The notes beneath the pieces are model-generated. The model was not told where the DNA came from and did not search any database. It saw only the letters and a list, made by a program, of their open reading frames with translations. Positions 34,749 to 43,527 of a stretch of DNA of 64,000 nt are shown in pieces (position 1 is the stretch's first letter; every line of letters starts with the position of its first letter). This DNA is from Methanospirillum sp. (GTDB taxonomy: Archaea; Halobacteriota; Methanomicrobia; Methanomicrobiales; Methanospirillaceae), in assembly GCA_012728895.1 (NCBI GenBank), contig JAAYEG010000056.1, positions 1-64,000 of the forward strand. The letters run 5' to 3'. The translations under genes and the position numbers were made by a program.

Positions 34749-35559
34749 GATGGAATGGCTTGATACGGTCGTGTACGGCGAGGTGACCTACTATCACCTG
34801 CTGATCTTCGTCATCGACGTCATCGTTGCAGTCGTCGTGGCCAAGGCAATCTCGGTCTATCTCAAGAAGTACCTGAGTGACAGGATAGAGAAAGCGGAAC
34901 TGGACATCATCATCAGGATCCTCCAGGTCGTCGTCATCCTGATCGGTTTCTACATCGGTCTTCCCCGTTTCGAGTTCAACCTCGCCGATCTCATCCTCGT
35001 CGGCGGGACGCTCACCATCGTGATCGGTCTGGCCACCCAGAAGATGGGCTCGAATTTCGTCTCCGGTCTCTTCCTTCTCATCGAGAGGCCGATCAAGCCC
35101 GGCGATACCGTCCAGGTCGAGAGCGTGACGGGGGTCGTCCAGAAGATACACATCCTCTCGACGATCATCAAGACCTTCGAGGGTATTTACGTCAGGATTC
35201 CCAACGAGACGGTGTTCACCTCGGAGATCGTCAACTACGTCGCCAATGTGGCCCGGCGGTTCGAGTACGTGGTCGGGATCAGCTACCAGGACGACGCAGG
35301 ACGCGCCATCCGGGTGATCCAGGACCTGCTCGAGGCTCACCCCTTCGTCCTGAAACACCCGTCGCCGTCCGTCTTTCTGGACGAGCTCGGGGACTCGAGC
35401 GTCGTGCTCAAGGTCCTCATCTGGTGCCCCTCCCGGGTCTGGTGGTCCGTCAGGACCGAGCTGCTGCAGGAGATAAAGACCGCGATAGAGGATGCGGGGA
35501 CCGTCATTCCTTTCCCGCAGAGGGTGATCACCCTCCAGGAAGCCCCTCCCGGGAGATAA
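34741..35559 (+). CDS. MscS-type mechanosensitive ion channel
   Basis: The 272-residue protein has three N-terminal helices. The pore-lining third helix and beta domain are seen in 'LADLILVGGTLTIVIGLATQKMGSNFVSGLFLLIERPIKPGDTVQV', the MscS signature, near residues 80-125. The C-terminal alpha-beta domain follows ('EYVVGISYQDDAGRAIRVIQDLL'). It opens under membrane tension and releases solutes on osmotic downshift. GTG at 34741 or ATG at 34750 are both possible starts; the first is given. Confidence 0.93.
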   Translation: MDEMEWLDTVVYGEVTYYHLLIFVIDVIVAVVVAKAISVYLKKYLSDRIEKAELDIIIRILQVVVILIGFYIGLPRFEFNLADLILVGGTLTIVIGLATQKMGSNFVSGLFLLIERPIKPGDTVQVESVTGVVQKIHILSTIIKTFEGIYVRIPNETVFTSEIVNYVANVARRFEYVVGISYQDDAGRAIRVIQDLLEAHPFVLKHPSPSVFLDELGDSSVVLKVLIWCPSRVWWSVRTELLQEIKTAIEDAGTVIPFPQRVITLQEAPPGR

Positions 35560-36260
35560 CGGGAAGCCCGGTCGTGCCCGCCCCGGCGCATCCCCCGCGC
35601 GTCCCGGAGGGCCGATCGGCTCGACCGGTCCCCCTGCGGGTGGACCTGGACTTCTGGTGTACCCGGGAGGGTCGACCCCACCCTCTCCCGGCAACCGTCC
35701 CCGCGCGGGTGGATCGGACCCCTCACGACGACCAGTGTAGACCTTGCCCTCGGCGCACCGCGCCTCGTTGGTCGATCCGCATTCACAGGGCGCTGCAGGT
35801 GACCGGGCCCGGGTTTCACGGCCCTGCCGGTGCCCGGCACTTCCCTGCCGGCGAGATCGAGCCGTCCCCCGCCTTCAGCTCCTTCACGCCCCCGTTACGT
35901 GCCCGTCCTCCCCTTCCGGAATGTCCGGGGACCGGTGCCTGCCCGGTTCTCCACCCTCTCCGACACGGTTCGTCGCGACCTCCCCCGCCGTCCTGCGGGG
36001 CGCCAACCCCGGGGGTTCGCACGTTCGCCGGTCGAGGGGGATGACAGGGACGATGGGCGGTCTCGCGCCAGGATCCGGTTGCCGGGCCTCTTCCCGGACC
36101 GGCGTGTGCAGTTCGAAGAGCCGGGGGGGGCAGGACGGTCGACGACGGACCGCGTGCACGTTCGACGACGTTCCCTGTCCGAACGTACCCTCTCCCTGGC
36201 AGCCATGGGACGTCGAAGCGGCGGCAACGCCGCCCTCCCCGGTGAGGACACCCAGGACGA

Positions 36261-36291
36261 GGGGAGGGGACGGGGACGGGTGAGGACGGGG
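36261..36291 (+). other. Potential G-quadruplex
   Basis: Four G-tracts separated by one, two and two bases (GGGGAGGGGACGGGGACGGG) are followed seven bases later by a fifth tract. This satisfies the usual sequence rule for an intramolecular quadruplex. Chance occurrence in G+C-rich DNA is a real alternative. Confidence 0.4.
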
Positions 36292-37486
36292 TCGCCATTA
36301 CGGGAAGAGAGACCACTGTCGGGACGGGTGACCGCCCACTCCCTCCATCTCTGTCGGGCCGGCAGTGGCGGTCGGAAGAGAGGTATTCCGTCCTCATTCA
36401 CCGGGCGGCACCGCTCGCCGACAAACGGGTTGAACGGGCGCGTGCCCGGGGAGACAGTCCGCCCGGAACAGGAAGACCCTGCCGGGGTACCATCCCGTCG
36501 GACGGCAGGACCGGACTCCCGCGCCGTGCCGGCCGATGGGCACGGAGTCCGGGACGGCCCCTTTCGAACAATCCTCCGGGGCCTGGATCATCGTGTCCGC
36601 ACCGGGGTGCGAACGGTCGCGGGCATGGATCCGGGGCAGCGTACTCTCTCCTGTCCGGCGTTCCGTCGATCGCCCCACCCGGGGTGCAGGAGGACGCTCC
36701 GGGCGGGGGGATGCACCGGGCACCCCGGAAACCCCTCCCCGCAGGGGGCAGCACCAGCCAGGCCCTCCAACTGGCCTCGCGCCGAAAGGCAGGAGACATT
36801 CACCCGGGACTCCCGGTATCGGCCTCCGTTTCCCGAGGGCCTGCGACCGAAAGGACACGGGGTTCGAGGACGGTCCCGATCGTTCGCGGCGTCCTCGCCG
36901 GCCCGCACGGGGCTTCCGGCAGCCGGTTCCTCCCTTCAGAAACCCCGGGATATCGCGGTTGTCGCGGGGTCTTCCAGCCTTCCGGGTACCGGGGCGTGGT
37001 GTTGAACCCCCGCACACCTGTGCACCGATACCGTGCCCCCCCCCAAAACCCGCGGGCGCCGCGGGGGCCGGGGTACCTTCGCGGTCCGAATCCTTGCGTG
37101 TTCGCCCACGACCCCGGTCCAGGGAAGAGAGGGACGACTCCCGGCAGGACCGATCAACCCGACGGACGGAGTGAAACCACAGGAGGCACCGGCTGCACTG
37201 TCTCTGAACGTGCGGATCACTCGGGCGGTGACGTGAGTCGGCCCCATCTGCCGGAAGTCGGGTTCCTGGCCCAGAACGGGATACGAGCGGGGGAGGATAG
37301 AGTTCGACGACACCGGCGAATTGCGAGGGGCAAGGGCGGCGAGCGTTCTTTGGGACGATCGATACCGCATCACGTCACGCCGTTCCATCGTCCAGCGGAT
37401 GCCGCGGCACCGGGTCCTTGCCCTGATATGAAAAAAGCGGACGTGGGATGGACACCCAGGGAGGTGATTCTCCGGATCCGCCGACC

Positions 37487-37498
37487 CCCCTCTCGGGG
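37487..37498 (-). terminator. Weak terminator region after proX
   Basis: Reading the minus strand after the proX stop, a four-base-pair GGGG/CCCC hairpin with loop GAGA is followed about 50 bases later by six T residues (37436-37431). The signal is weak because of the distance. Confidence 0.25.
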
Positions 37499-37503
37499 AG
37501 GGA

Positions 37504-38400
37504 TCAGCCCTCGATCCAGTACTTGACCGTCTCGGGGTTCGCGACGATCCAGGAACGTGCGGCCTCTTCCTCGGGCGTGCCGTCCTCGATGGCCGTCATG
37601 ACGGAATGAATGTCTTCCATCGTCCAGTTGAACCGGCTCAGGATCGCGTACGCGCCGGGGTTATCTTCCTTCAGGCCCTGCCGGGCAACGGTGACGATGT
37701 CCTCGGCGCCGCCATAGGTCCCCTTGGGGTCCTCGAGGAACTTCAGGTCCCAGCGACCGAACTTCCAGTGCGGGGACCAGCCCGTCACCACGATCCACTC
37801 CTCGCCGTTGATGGCCGACCTGAGCTCCGCCGCCATACCGGCACTGCTGCTCGCGACGAGTTCGTAATCGAGGCCGTACTCTTCGATGGCCTTCTCGGTC
37901 GACTGCATGATCCCTGCACCGGGATCGATACCGATGATCTTGCCATCGAATTTGTCGCGCACGTCGTTCAGCTCCTCGATCGAATCGATGGTCACGTACG
38001 ACGGAACCACGAGTCCGATTTTCGCCGATCCCGGGATGTTATCAGCCACGTAGTCGAGTTTGTCTCCGTACTGGTCCCAGTAGGCCTTGTGCGTGTGGGG
38101 GAGCCATGCGGTCGTCGTGACATCGATGTCGCCGTTGGCGAGCCCGGCGAAGAGCGGCCCGGCGTCCACGGCGAGCAGGGTGGCATCGTACCCGGCATCA
38201 TCGAGCACCTGTTTGATTACGTTCGAACTCGAGATGGCACAGTCCCAGGTGACGTACCCGATGGTGATCTCTCCTCCCGTATCGGTAGTGGTTGTGTTGT
38301 CAGCAGGCTGACCGTTCTCCCCGACACATCCCGATACCAGGACAGTGGAGAGGACTGTCATCCCCACGACAAGGAATAGCAGCAAATTTTTCGAATTCAT
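37504..38400 (-). CDS. proX: Glycine betaine/proline ABC importer, substrate-binding lipoprotein
   Basis: The 298-residue protein has a lipoprotein signal (hydrophobic run, then 'VSGC' with Cys at about 25), a Thr-rich linker, and an OpuAC-type binding domain ('EITIGYVTWDCAISSSNVIKQVL', 'DVTTTAWLPHTHKAYWDQYGDKL'). The Trp residues in 'VTWDC', 'TAWLPH' and 'GWSPHWKFGRWDLKFL' fit the aromatic cage that binds quaternary amines. The ATPase and permease genes are upstream on the same strand, but proX has its own promoter after a 1-kb gap. Confidence 0.93.
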   Translation of the reverse strand: MNSKNLLLFLVVGMTVLSTVLVSGCVGENGQPADNTTTTDTGGEITIGYVTWDCAISSSNVIKQVLDDAGYDATLLAVDAGPLFAGLANGDIDVTTTAWLPHTHKAYWDQYGDKLDYVADNIPGSAKIGLVVPSYVTIDSIEELNDVRDKFDGKIIGIDPGAGIMQSTEKAIEEYGLDYELVASSSAGMAAELRSAINGEEWIVVTGWSPHWKFGRWDLKFLEDPKGTYGGAEDIVTVARQGLKEDNPGAYAILSRFNWTMEDIHSVMTAIEDGTPEEEAARSWIVANPETVKYWIEG

Positions 38401-38413
38401 ACATGTTTCTCCC

Positions 38414-38438
38414 GGACCCGTCTCTGGTGGGCGGGTCC
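38414..38438 (-). repeat. Hairpin in the proX leader
   Basis: Perfect seven-base arms (GGACCCG at 38414-38420 and CGGGTCC at 38432-38438) enclose an 11-base loop. In the mRNA the hairpin ends directly before the ribosome site CGGGAGA, so it could influence proX translation. Confidence 0.45.
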
Positions 38439-38443
38439 AAAAC

Positions 38444-38457
38444 GATCTGAACAGATC
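38444..38457 (-). promoter_or_regulatory. Operator-like palindrome at the proX transcription start
   Basis: GATCTGAACAGATC has perfect six-base arms around a central AA. It lies about 30 bases downstream of the TATA box, right after the expected start site, which is a classic position for an archaeal repressor. Confidence 0.5.
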
Positions 38458-38481
38458 AGGATACCACTTGGAACCCGGTTC

Positions 38482-38492
38482 ATATATATTTT
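38482..38492 (-). promoter_or_regulatory. TATA box of proX
   Basis: AAATATATATG on the minus strand, with a G+C-rich surround, gives an expected start near 38462 and a leader of about 60 bases. Confidence 0.7.
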
Positions 38493-39407
38493 AGGGATTG
38501 TGACAACCCGGTCCCGGCCACGCTTCACGGGGTATGAAAAAGGACCCGAGAAATACCTCGAAAAGGCAAATGGAGCCCTTTAGGTTCTATCGTCTCATCC
38601 AAATACATATCTCGACGGGCGTCCTCGCGCACGACCATCCGCCACCGGGTTCGCCGGCCCCGACCGGCCGCGATGACCGTCCCGGCGAGATCGGATCGCC
38701 GTCGAGAGGTTCCCGTCCTGTCCCGTCCCGGTATCCGCGTCCCCACCGTTTCGAACCGGGGACAGATCTTCATGCCGTGGTGCCCACCTGCCCGCGAGCC
38801 CTCCCGTGCCGTCGCGCAGCACCGGCCCTCCAGCGACGACCTCGAACGGCGGGCCGGGATCTGGCCTCGTCTCGCCGATCCCTCCCGCGTCCCGTCACGA
38901 CCTCGACCATTTGGGCCGTCGGGACGCGGTCGGTGTCGCCGGTTCAGCACGCACACACCCCGGACCCCGGCTTCCCGCGGGATCGATTCCCATCCACCCC
39001 CCTACCGCCTATCCCGTGACTCCATTCAGATCTCCGGATGACACCCCGTCCGGCCGGAGGGGGACGAGGTTCTTGAACCGGACACGTTCCGCCGAAGTCC
39101 GTCCTCCCCGGGTCCCCTGGTTCTCCGCTCCGTTCTGTTCGCCGGAAAACCGTCGCGGACCCGGCGTGAGCTCGTGGCGATGCTCGGCGGTCCCGGGAGA
39201 GAACGTTTCCCGGTCTTTCTCCCGGTCTTCGCGCGCCGGGTTGTAAGGTGGGGGTCTGCTCGCCCGTGACAGCCCGCCGGAGAAGGAGGTTACCCGTCTC
39301 TGGCCCGGTGTGCCCCGGCGCGGGGAGATCACGGTCGTGTGATCCGCGCGCTGGCCACCCCGTCCCGTGATCGGAATCGTGTGGCAGTCGGATGGGGAAA
39401 AGGGGGG

Positions 39408-40232
39408 TTACCTGACCACGCTCTGCGTCACCCGGTCGAGGATGATCGCGAGGATGACGATGGCGAGCCCCGCTTCGAAGCCCATGGCGATGTTGACCCG
39501 CTGGATGCCGACCAGGACCTGGTACCCGAGTCCCGCCGCACCGATCATCGAGGCGATCACCGCCATCGAGAGGGCGAGCATGATGCACTGGTTCACCCCG
39601 GTCATGATCGTCGGGAGCGCTCCGGGGAGCTGGACCTTGAGCAGTTTCTGCCGCGGCGTGGCGCCGAACGCGTCGGCCACCTCGATCAGTTCGGTCGGGA
39701 TTTGCCGGATCCCGAGGTTCGTCAGCCGGATGGCCGGCGGCATCGCGAAGATGACCGTCGCGATCATGCCCGGGACATTCCCGAGGCTGAAGAAGATCAC
39801 CGCGGGGATCAGGTAGACGAACGGGGGCATCGTCTGCATGAAATCGAGGAGCACCCGGATGACCGCGTCGAACGTGTCGTTGCCCGACGCGAGGATCCCG
39901 AGTGGCACGCCGATCAGGAGCGCGATGAACGTCGACGCGATCACGAGGGCGAGCGTCATCATCGAGAGGTCCCAGAGCTGCAGGTTCCAGATCAGGAGGA
40001 GACCCGCGATCGAGAGAAGTGCCAGGCGCAGGTTGCGGTGGGAGACGAGGTAGACGAGGATCGCGAGGATGGGGATGAAGATCAGCGGAGGGATGATCAT
40101 CAGGATATCCGCGAACCCGTTCAGGACGGTCTTGAAGCCGGCGGTGATGATATCGAGGAGCCAGCCGAGATTGAACTCGATCCAGTCCACCAGGTCCGCG
40201 ACGAGATCTCCGATCGGCAGCTTAGGAATCAT
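39408..40232 (-). CDS. proW: Glycine betaine/proline ABC importer, permease
   Basis: The 274-residue permease has six or seven helices and the ABC coupling loop 'EVADAFGATPRQKLLKVQLPGALPTIMTGVNQ' near residue 180, typical of OpuAB/ProW. An N-terminal segment before the first helix (PKLPIGDLVADLVDWIEFNLG) is also characteristic. It overlaps proV by 11 bases. Confidence 0.93.
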   Translation of the reverse strand: MIPKLPIGDLVADLVDWIEFNLGWLLDIITAGFKTVLNGFADILMIIPPLIFIPILAILVYLVSHRNLRLALLSIAGLLLIWNLQLWDLSMMTLALVIASTFIALLIGVPLGILASGNDTFDAVIRVLLDFMQTMPPFVYLIPAVIFFSLGNVPGMIATVIFAMPPAIRLTNLGIRQIPTELIEVADAFGATPRQKLLKVQLPGALPTIMTGVNQCIMLALSMAVIASMIGAAGLGYQVLVGIQRVNIAMGFEAGLAIVILAIILDRVTQSVVR

Positions 40233-41442
40233 TGGTTTCAGGCTCCTTCCGTGCCAGCGCGAGGAGCACGGAGCTCCGCATGATCATACCTTTAAGCCTC
40301 GCGTCCTCGTCGAGCACGGGGAGCGGGTACCTGCTGTCCGCGATCACCGGGATGATCTCGGAGATCGGGGTGTCGAGCTGGACGAAGGGGATGTCCTGGA
40401 TGGTGGTCTCCTCCAGGGTCTTCTTGTCGTGTTTCACCGCCTCGACCACATCTTCGAGCATGACGATCCCTCTCAGGATACGGTGCTGACTGACCACGAA
40501 GAGGCTCGAGATGCCGAACTCTTTCATGAGGCGTGCCGCATGGTGCGGGCCGCTCTTGCAGTAGATGACCGGGTCGGCCTTCATCATGATGTCCTTCGCC
40601 GTCAGCACCTTGGTCATGTCCACGTCCGCGACGAACCGCTCCACGTACTCGTTCTCGGGGTTCATCAGGATCTCCTCCGCGGTGCCGACCTGGATGATCT
40701 TCCCATCCATCATGAGCGCGATGCGGTTCCCGATCTTGAGGGCCTCGTCCAGGTCGTGGGTGACGAAGATGACCGTCTTGTTCAGCCTCTCCTGGAGGTC
40801 GATCAGCTCGTCCTGCATGTCCCGGCGGATCAGGGGGTCGAGGGCGCTGAAGGCCTCGTCCATCAGCAGGATCTCCGCGTCGCCGGCCAGAGCCCGTGCG
40901 AGGCCAACCCGCTGCTTCATCCCCCCGGAGAGCTGGTCCGGCATGCTCGTCTCGTAGCCCGAGAGCCCGACCAGTTCCAGGGCCGCCCGTGACTTCTCGT
41001 GGCGCTCGGCGAGGGGCATCCCCTGGATCTCCAGGCCGAAGGCGACGTTGTCGAGGATGGACCGGTGTGGAAGGAGCGCGAAGTTCTGGAAGACCATGCC
41101 GATGTTGTCCCGCCGGAACTCCCGGATCTCGTCGTCGTTCATGCCCACGATGTCCCTGCCGCCGATGATGATCTCGCCGGCGGTGGGATGGATCAGGCGG
41201 TTGAGGCTCCGCAGGAGCGTGGATTTCCCGCACCCGGACAGCCCCATCAACACGAACGTCTCTCCCTTCATCACCTCGAACGAGACGTCGTCGAGACCGA
41301 CGATCAGGGAGGTCTTCTCGAATATCTCCTGCTTGGTCCTGCCAGCCCTGAGGTGTTCGACGCCGCGCTTCGGGTCGTTTCCAAAAATTTTGAATAGTTG
41401 GTTGACCTTGATGATCACTTCAGGTTCTTCCTCAAAATCCAC
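40222..41442 (-). CDS. proV: Glycine betaine/proline ABC importer, ATPase with CBS domains
   Basis: The 406-residue ATPase has Walker A 'GLSGCGKST' near residue 60, signature 'LSGGMKQRVGLARAL' near 165 and Walker B 'ILLMDEAFSALDP'. Two C-terminal CBS domains (about 280-400) are known in OpuA to sense ionic strength. The start is GTG at 41442 with ribosome site GGAGGTGA; an ATG two bases upstream is out of frame. Confidence 0.95.
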   Translation of the reverse strand: MDFEEEPEVIIKVNQLFKIFGNDPKRGVEHLRAGRTKQEIFEKTSLIVGLDDVSFEVMKGETFVLMGLSGCGKSTLLRSLNRLIHPTAGEIIIGGRDIVGMNDDEIREFRRDNIGMVFQNFALLPHRSILDNVAFGLEIQGMPLAERHEKSRAALELVGLSGYETSMPDQLSGGMKQRVGLARALAGDAEILLMDEAFSALDPLIRRDMQDELIDLQERLNKTVIFVTHDLDEALKIGNRIALMMDGKIIQVGTAEEILMNPENEYVERFVADVDMTKVLTAKDIMMKADPVIYCKSGPHHAARLMKEFGISSLFVVSQHRILRGIVMLEDVVEAVKHDKKTLEETTIQDIPFVQLDTPISEIIPVIADSRYPLPVLDEDARLKGMIMRSSVLLALARKEPETNDS

Positions 41443-41531
41443 ATCTCACCTCCCGAGAGTCCGTGTCTGCCGGCGCCCTGCGGCCCCTGATATCACGGTA
41501 TCTACGAAAACTGTTCCTGGGATCGTTCGAC

Positions 41532-41550
41532 AAGGGCTCCGACAGCCCTT
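41532..41550 (-). promoter_or_regulatory. Operator-like inverted repeat at the proV transcription start
   Basis: Perfect seven-base arms (AAGGGCT at 41532-41538, AGCCCTT at 41544-41550) surround a five-base centre. They cover the expected start, about 15-25 bases downstream of the TATA box. Confidence 0.5.
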
Positions 41551-41560
41551 TTCAATACCC

Positions 41561-41569
41561 ATTTATACG
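41561..41569 (-). promoter_or_regulatory. TATA box of proV-proW
   Basis: CGTATAAAT on the minus strand gives an expected start near 41538-41540 and a leader of nearly 100 bases. Confidence 0.6.
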
Positions 41570-42154
41570 GAATTATTAAAAAATGGTTCCATGGCTGCAT
41601 CCTCGCGGTCTCTGGGCCGACGCCTCTCCGTGGGCCCTCGGGCGGGCTGCCGCGCGGTGACGCGGCACTGGAACTGCCACCGTTCATTCCCGGCCTCCTC
41701 TGCCGCGCTCCTCTCCACCCGGGGGGTCTTTCGGCCGGTCTGAACTCCTGGAGGAAACCCCGTCCACGACTCGGGGCAAAGGGCGAGCTCTCCGTCAGGG
41801 CCGGGGGTCTCGGTGGTCCGGTTCGATCGGCGTGTGCCGGGTCCGCCGGCCAGGACGCACTCCCCCCCAGGACCGGCGTTCGACCGGGGGTTCGAGTTTG
41901 GGGGGCGTGCATGGCCCCCTGGCGGCGAGCCGGAGCGGCAGATGGACCGGGACGGTGCCCGGGCTCCTGGAGAGGTATACCTCCACGGGACATGGTCTGC
42001 GAAGGGAGCTTTCACCCCCCGTCCTGTCCGGCCTTACCGGGGTTATGGGTGGCGGTCCCCGTCGACCTTCGGTCTCGCCGACCGGATTCACGGGTGACGA
42101 CCTCCGCGAGTCACTCCGGGGGTGCCTCTCACCAGTGCGGTCTTCCCTTTTTTT

Positions 42155-42181
42155 CGGGGGCGGGTGCCCGGCATGCCCCCG
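42155..42181. repeat. Inverted repeat upstream of the flavoprotein gene
   Basis: Perfect seven-base arms (CGGGGGC and GCCCCCG) flank a 13-base centre that itself contains GGG-CCC. A seven-T run precedes it on the plus strand. It could be a regulatory site for the gene at 42226. Confidence 0.35.
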
Positions 42182-42225
42182 GAAACGTTAAGGAAGCAAA
42201 GACCGAGAATTCTGGGAAGAGTGAG

Positions 42226-42873
42226 ATGACGGGTGACGCGTTCGGGGCCCGGGGCGAACTCCGCCCGGGGGTCCTCGGGATCGCCGGCAGCCCGCGGAGG
42301 GGCGGGAACTCGGACCACCTCCTGGATGCGATCCTCGGTGGCGTCCGGACGGTCGTCGGGGAGGTCGAAGCGGTCCGCCTCCGCGACTACAGGTTCGAGT
42401 CGTGCACCGGGTGCGAACGGTGCAGGGTCGACCGGGCCTGCACCGGGCTGCGTGACGGGATGACCCTTCTCTATCCCTCCATCGTCGCGTCGAGGGGGCT
42501 CGTGCTCGTCACGCCGGTTCACAACTACAACGTCTCGGCCCTCGCGAAGGCCTTCATCGACCGCTGCTACTGCTTCTATGACTTCGAAGACCCGCGCCCG
42601 GGGCCATGGTCGAGCCGGCTCGCAGGCCAGGAGAGGAAGGCGGTGGTCGCTGCCGTCGCCGAGCAGCCGGGAGAGGAGGGGATGGGGGTGACCCTCGAGG
42701 CGATGCGACTCCCGCTCGAGGCGCTCGGGTACGAGGTCATCGACGCGCTCGCCGTCCCCGGGATGTTCGACCGGGGGGTCGTCAGACGCCACCCCGAGGT
42801 CATCGATCGGGTAAGGGAAGCGGGGCGGCTCCTCGGGACCTCCCTCCTGCCGGCGACGGGGGACCCCCGCTGA
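42226..42873 (+). CDS. Iron-sulfur flavoprotein / NADPH-dependent FMN reductase-like
   Basis: The 215-residue flavodoxin-fold protein has the FMN loop 'GIAGSPRRGGNSDHLLDAIL' near residue 17 and the compact cysteine motif 'CTGCERCRVDRAC' near 59 (C-X2-C-X2-C-X5-C). The motif is that of archaeal Isf and is more canonical than in the paralogue at 23743. 'VTPVHNYNVSALAKAFIDR' binds the flavin ring. The gene stands alone between long spacers. Confidence 0.85.
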   Translation: MTGDAFGARGELRPGVLGIAGSPRRGGNSDHLLDAILGGVRTVVGEVEAVRLRDYRFESCTGCERCRVDRACTGLRDGMTLLYPSIVASRGLVLVTPVHNYNVSALAKAFIDRCYCFYDFEDPRPGPWSSRLAGQERKAVVAAVAEQPGEEGMGVTLEAMRLPLEALGYEVIDALAVPGMFDRGVVRRHPEVIDRVREAGRLLGTSLLPATGDPR

Positions 42874-43527
42874 GAACCCGGTGCAGACCGCTCGCCCGGC
42901 AACAGCATCCACGCGGCACGAGCCCGTGCACCCCGGTTTTTCGAGGACCGGGGACCCGCCCGTCATCTCTCGTGAACTCATCCATCGGCGTTCCGGGTTC
43001 GCTGCGGGACCCCTGGGTTTCGTCGCGCGAGCGATATCGCCCGGCTTCCTCGAGCACGACTCCGGACGGATTCTGTGAGCTGCCGGCGTTCGACACGTCC
43101 CATAGTTCTCTGTCCCCGATCCGGAAAGAGGACGACCCGGCAGATGGGCCCGTTACCCGGTATCGACGGCCATCGTTTCGACCGGCAGGAGGGCGCCCCT
43201 GTAACCCGTGGTGACCCCCTGGACGGGTTCGGGGAACCGATCGACGGGACCCGTAACGCCCACGGGGCTTCTCCCCCAGAACAGGGCGACGCCGAACCGG
43301 ACGGTCCTCCGCATGCCGGCGTGATCGTCCCCGTGCCCCGGTGGAGGTGCGGCCCCGCCGTCTGCGTCCCCGGACCAACTGTCATGGACCGGGTCCAGGC
43401 GAACCGTATACCTGGCCGTCGTGAACGATCGTCAAAAACGATGCACCCGGCTCTCGCTCGCCGCTGGTTCGAAGCCGGGCCCCGCTCCGTCCCGGGACCG
43501 TCTCGAGCCTGGAAGACCGGGGTCCTG
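42874..43527. other. Spacer between convergent flavoprotein and GTPase genes
   Basis: The 654 bases hold no supported gene, promoter-like A+T region or clear repeat. Composition is G+C-rich, as in the neighbouring spacers. Confidence 0.45.

Larger units (their letters stand above)
35560..37503. other. Longest gene-free spacer (1.9 kb), G+C-rich
   Basis: No supported gene lies between the MscS gene and proX. Frames are open in five or more phases but have random-looking Arg/Pro/Gly/Ser composition and no domain. A run of five short G-tracts (36261-36291) could form a G-quadruplex. A six-T run on the minus strand (37431-37436), downstream of a small hairpin (37487-37498), may terminate proX. 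The spacer is as G+C-rich as the genes, unlike promoter-type spacers here. Confidence 0.45.
38401..39407. other. 1-kb spacer between proW and proX
   Basis: No gene is supported. It holds the proX promoter and two inverted repeats at its left end (38414-38457). The remainder is G+C-rich without recognisable features. Confidence 0.5.
41443..42225. other. Spacer between divergent proV and iron-sulfur flavoprotein genes
   Basis: The first 130 bases hold the proV promoter and an inverted repeat. The next 500 bases show no supported gene. An inverted repeat occurs at 42155-42181 close to the flavoprotein gene. Confidence 0.45.

Noticed and set aside
35830-37526. Several 200-390 codon open frames in the 1.9-kb spacer
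   Set aside because: They overlap one another in many phases, are rich in Arg, Pro, Gly and Ser, and lack any motif, promoter spacing or ribosome site. They reflect high G+C rather than genes.
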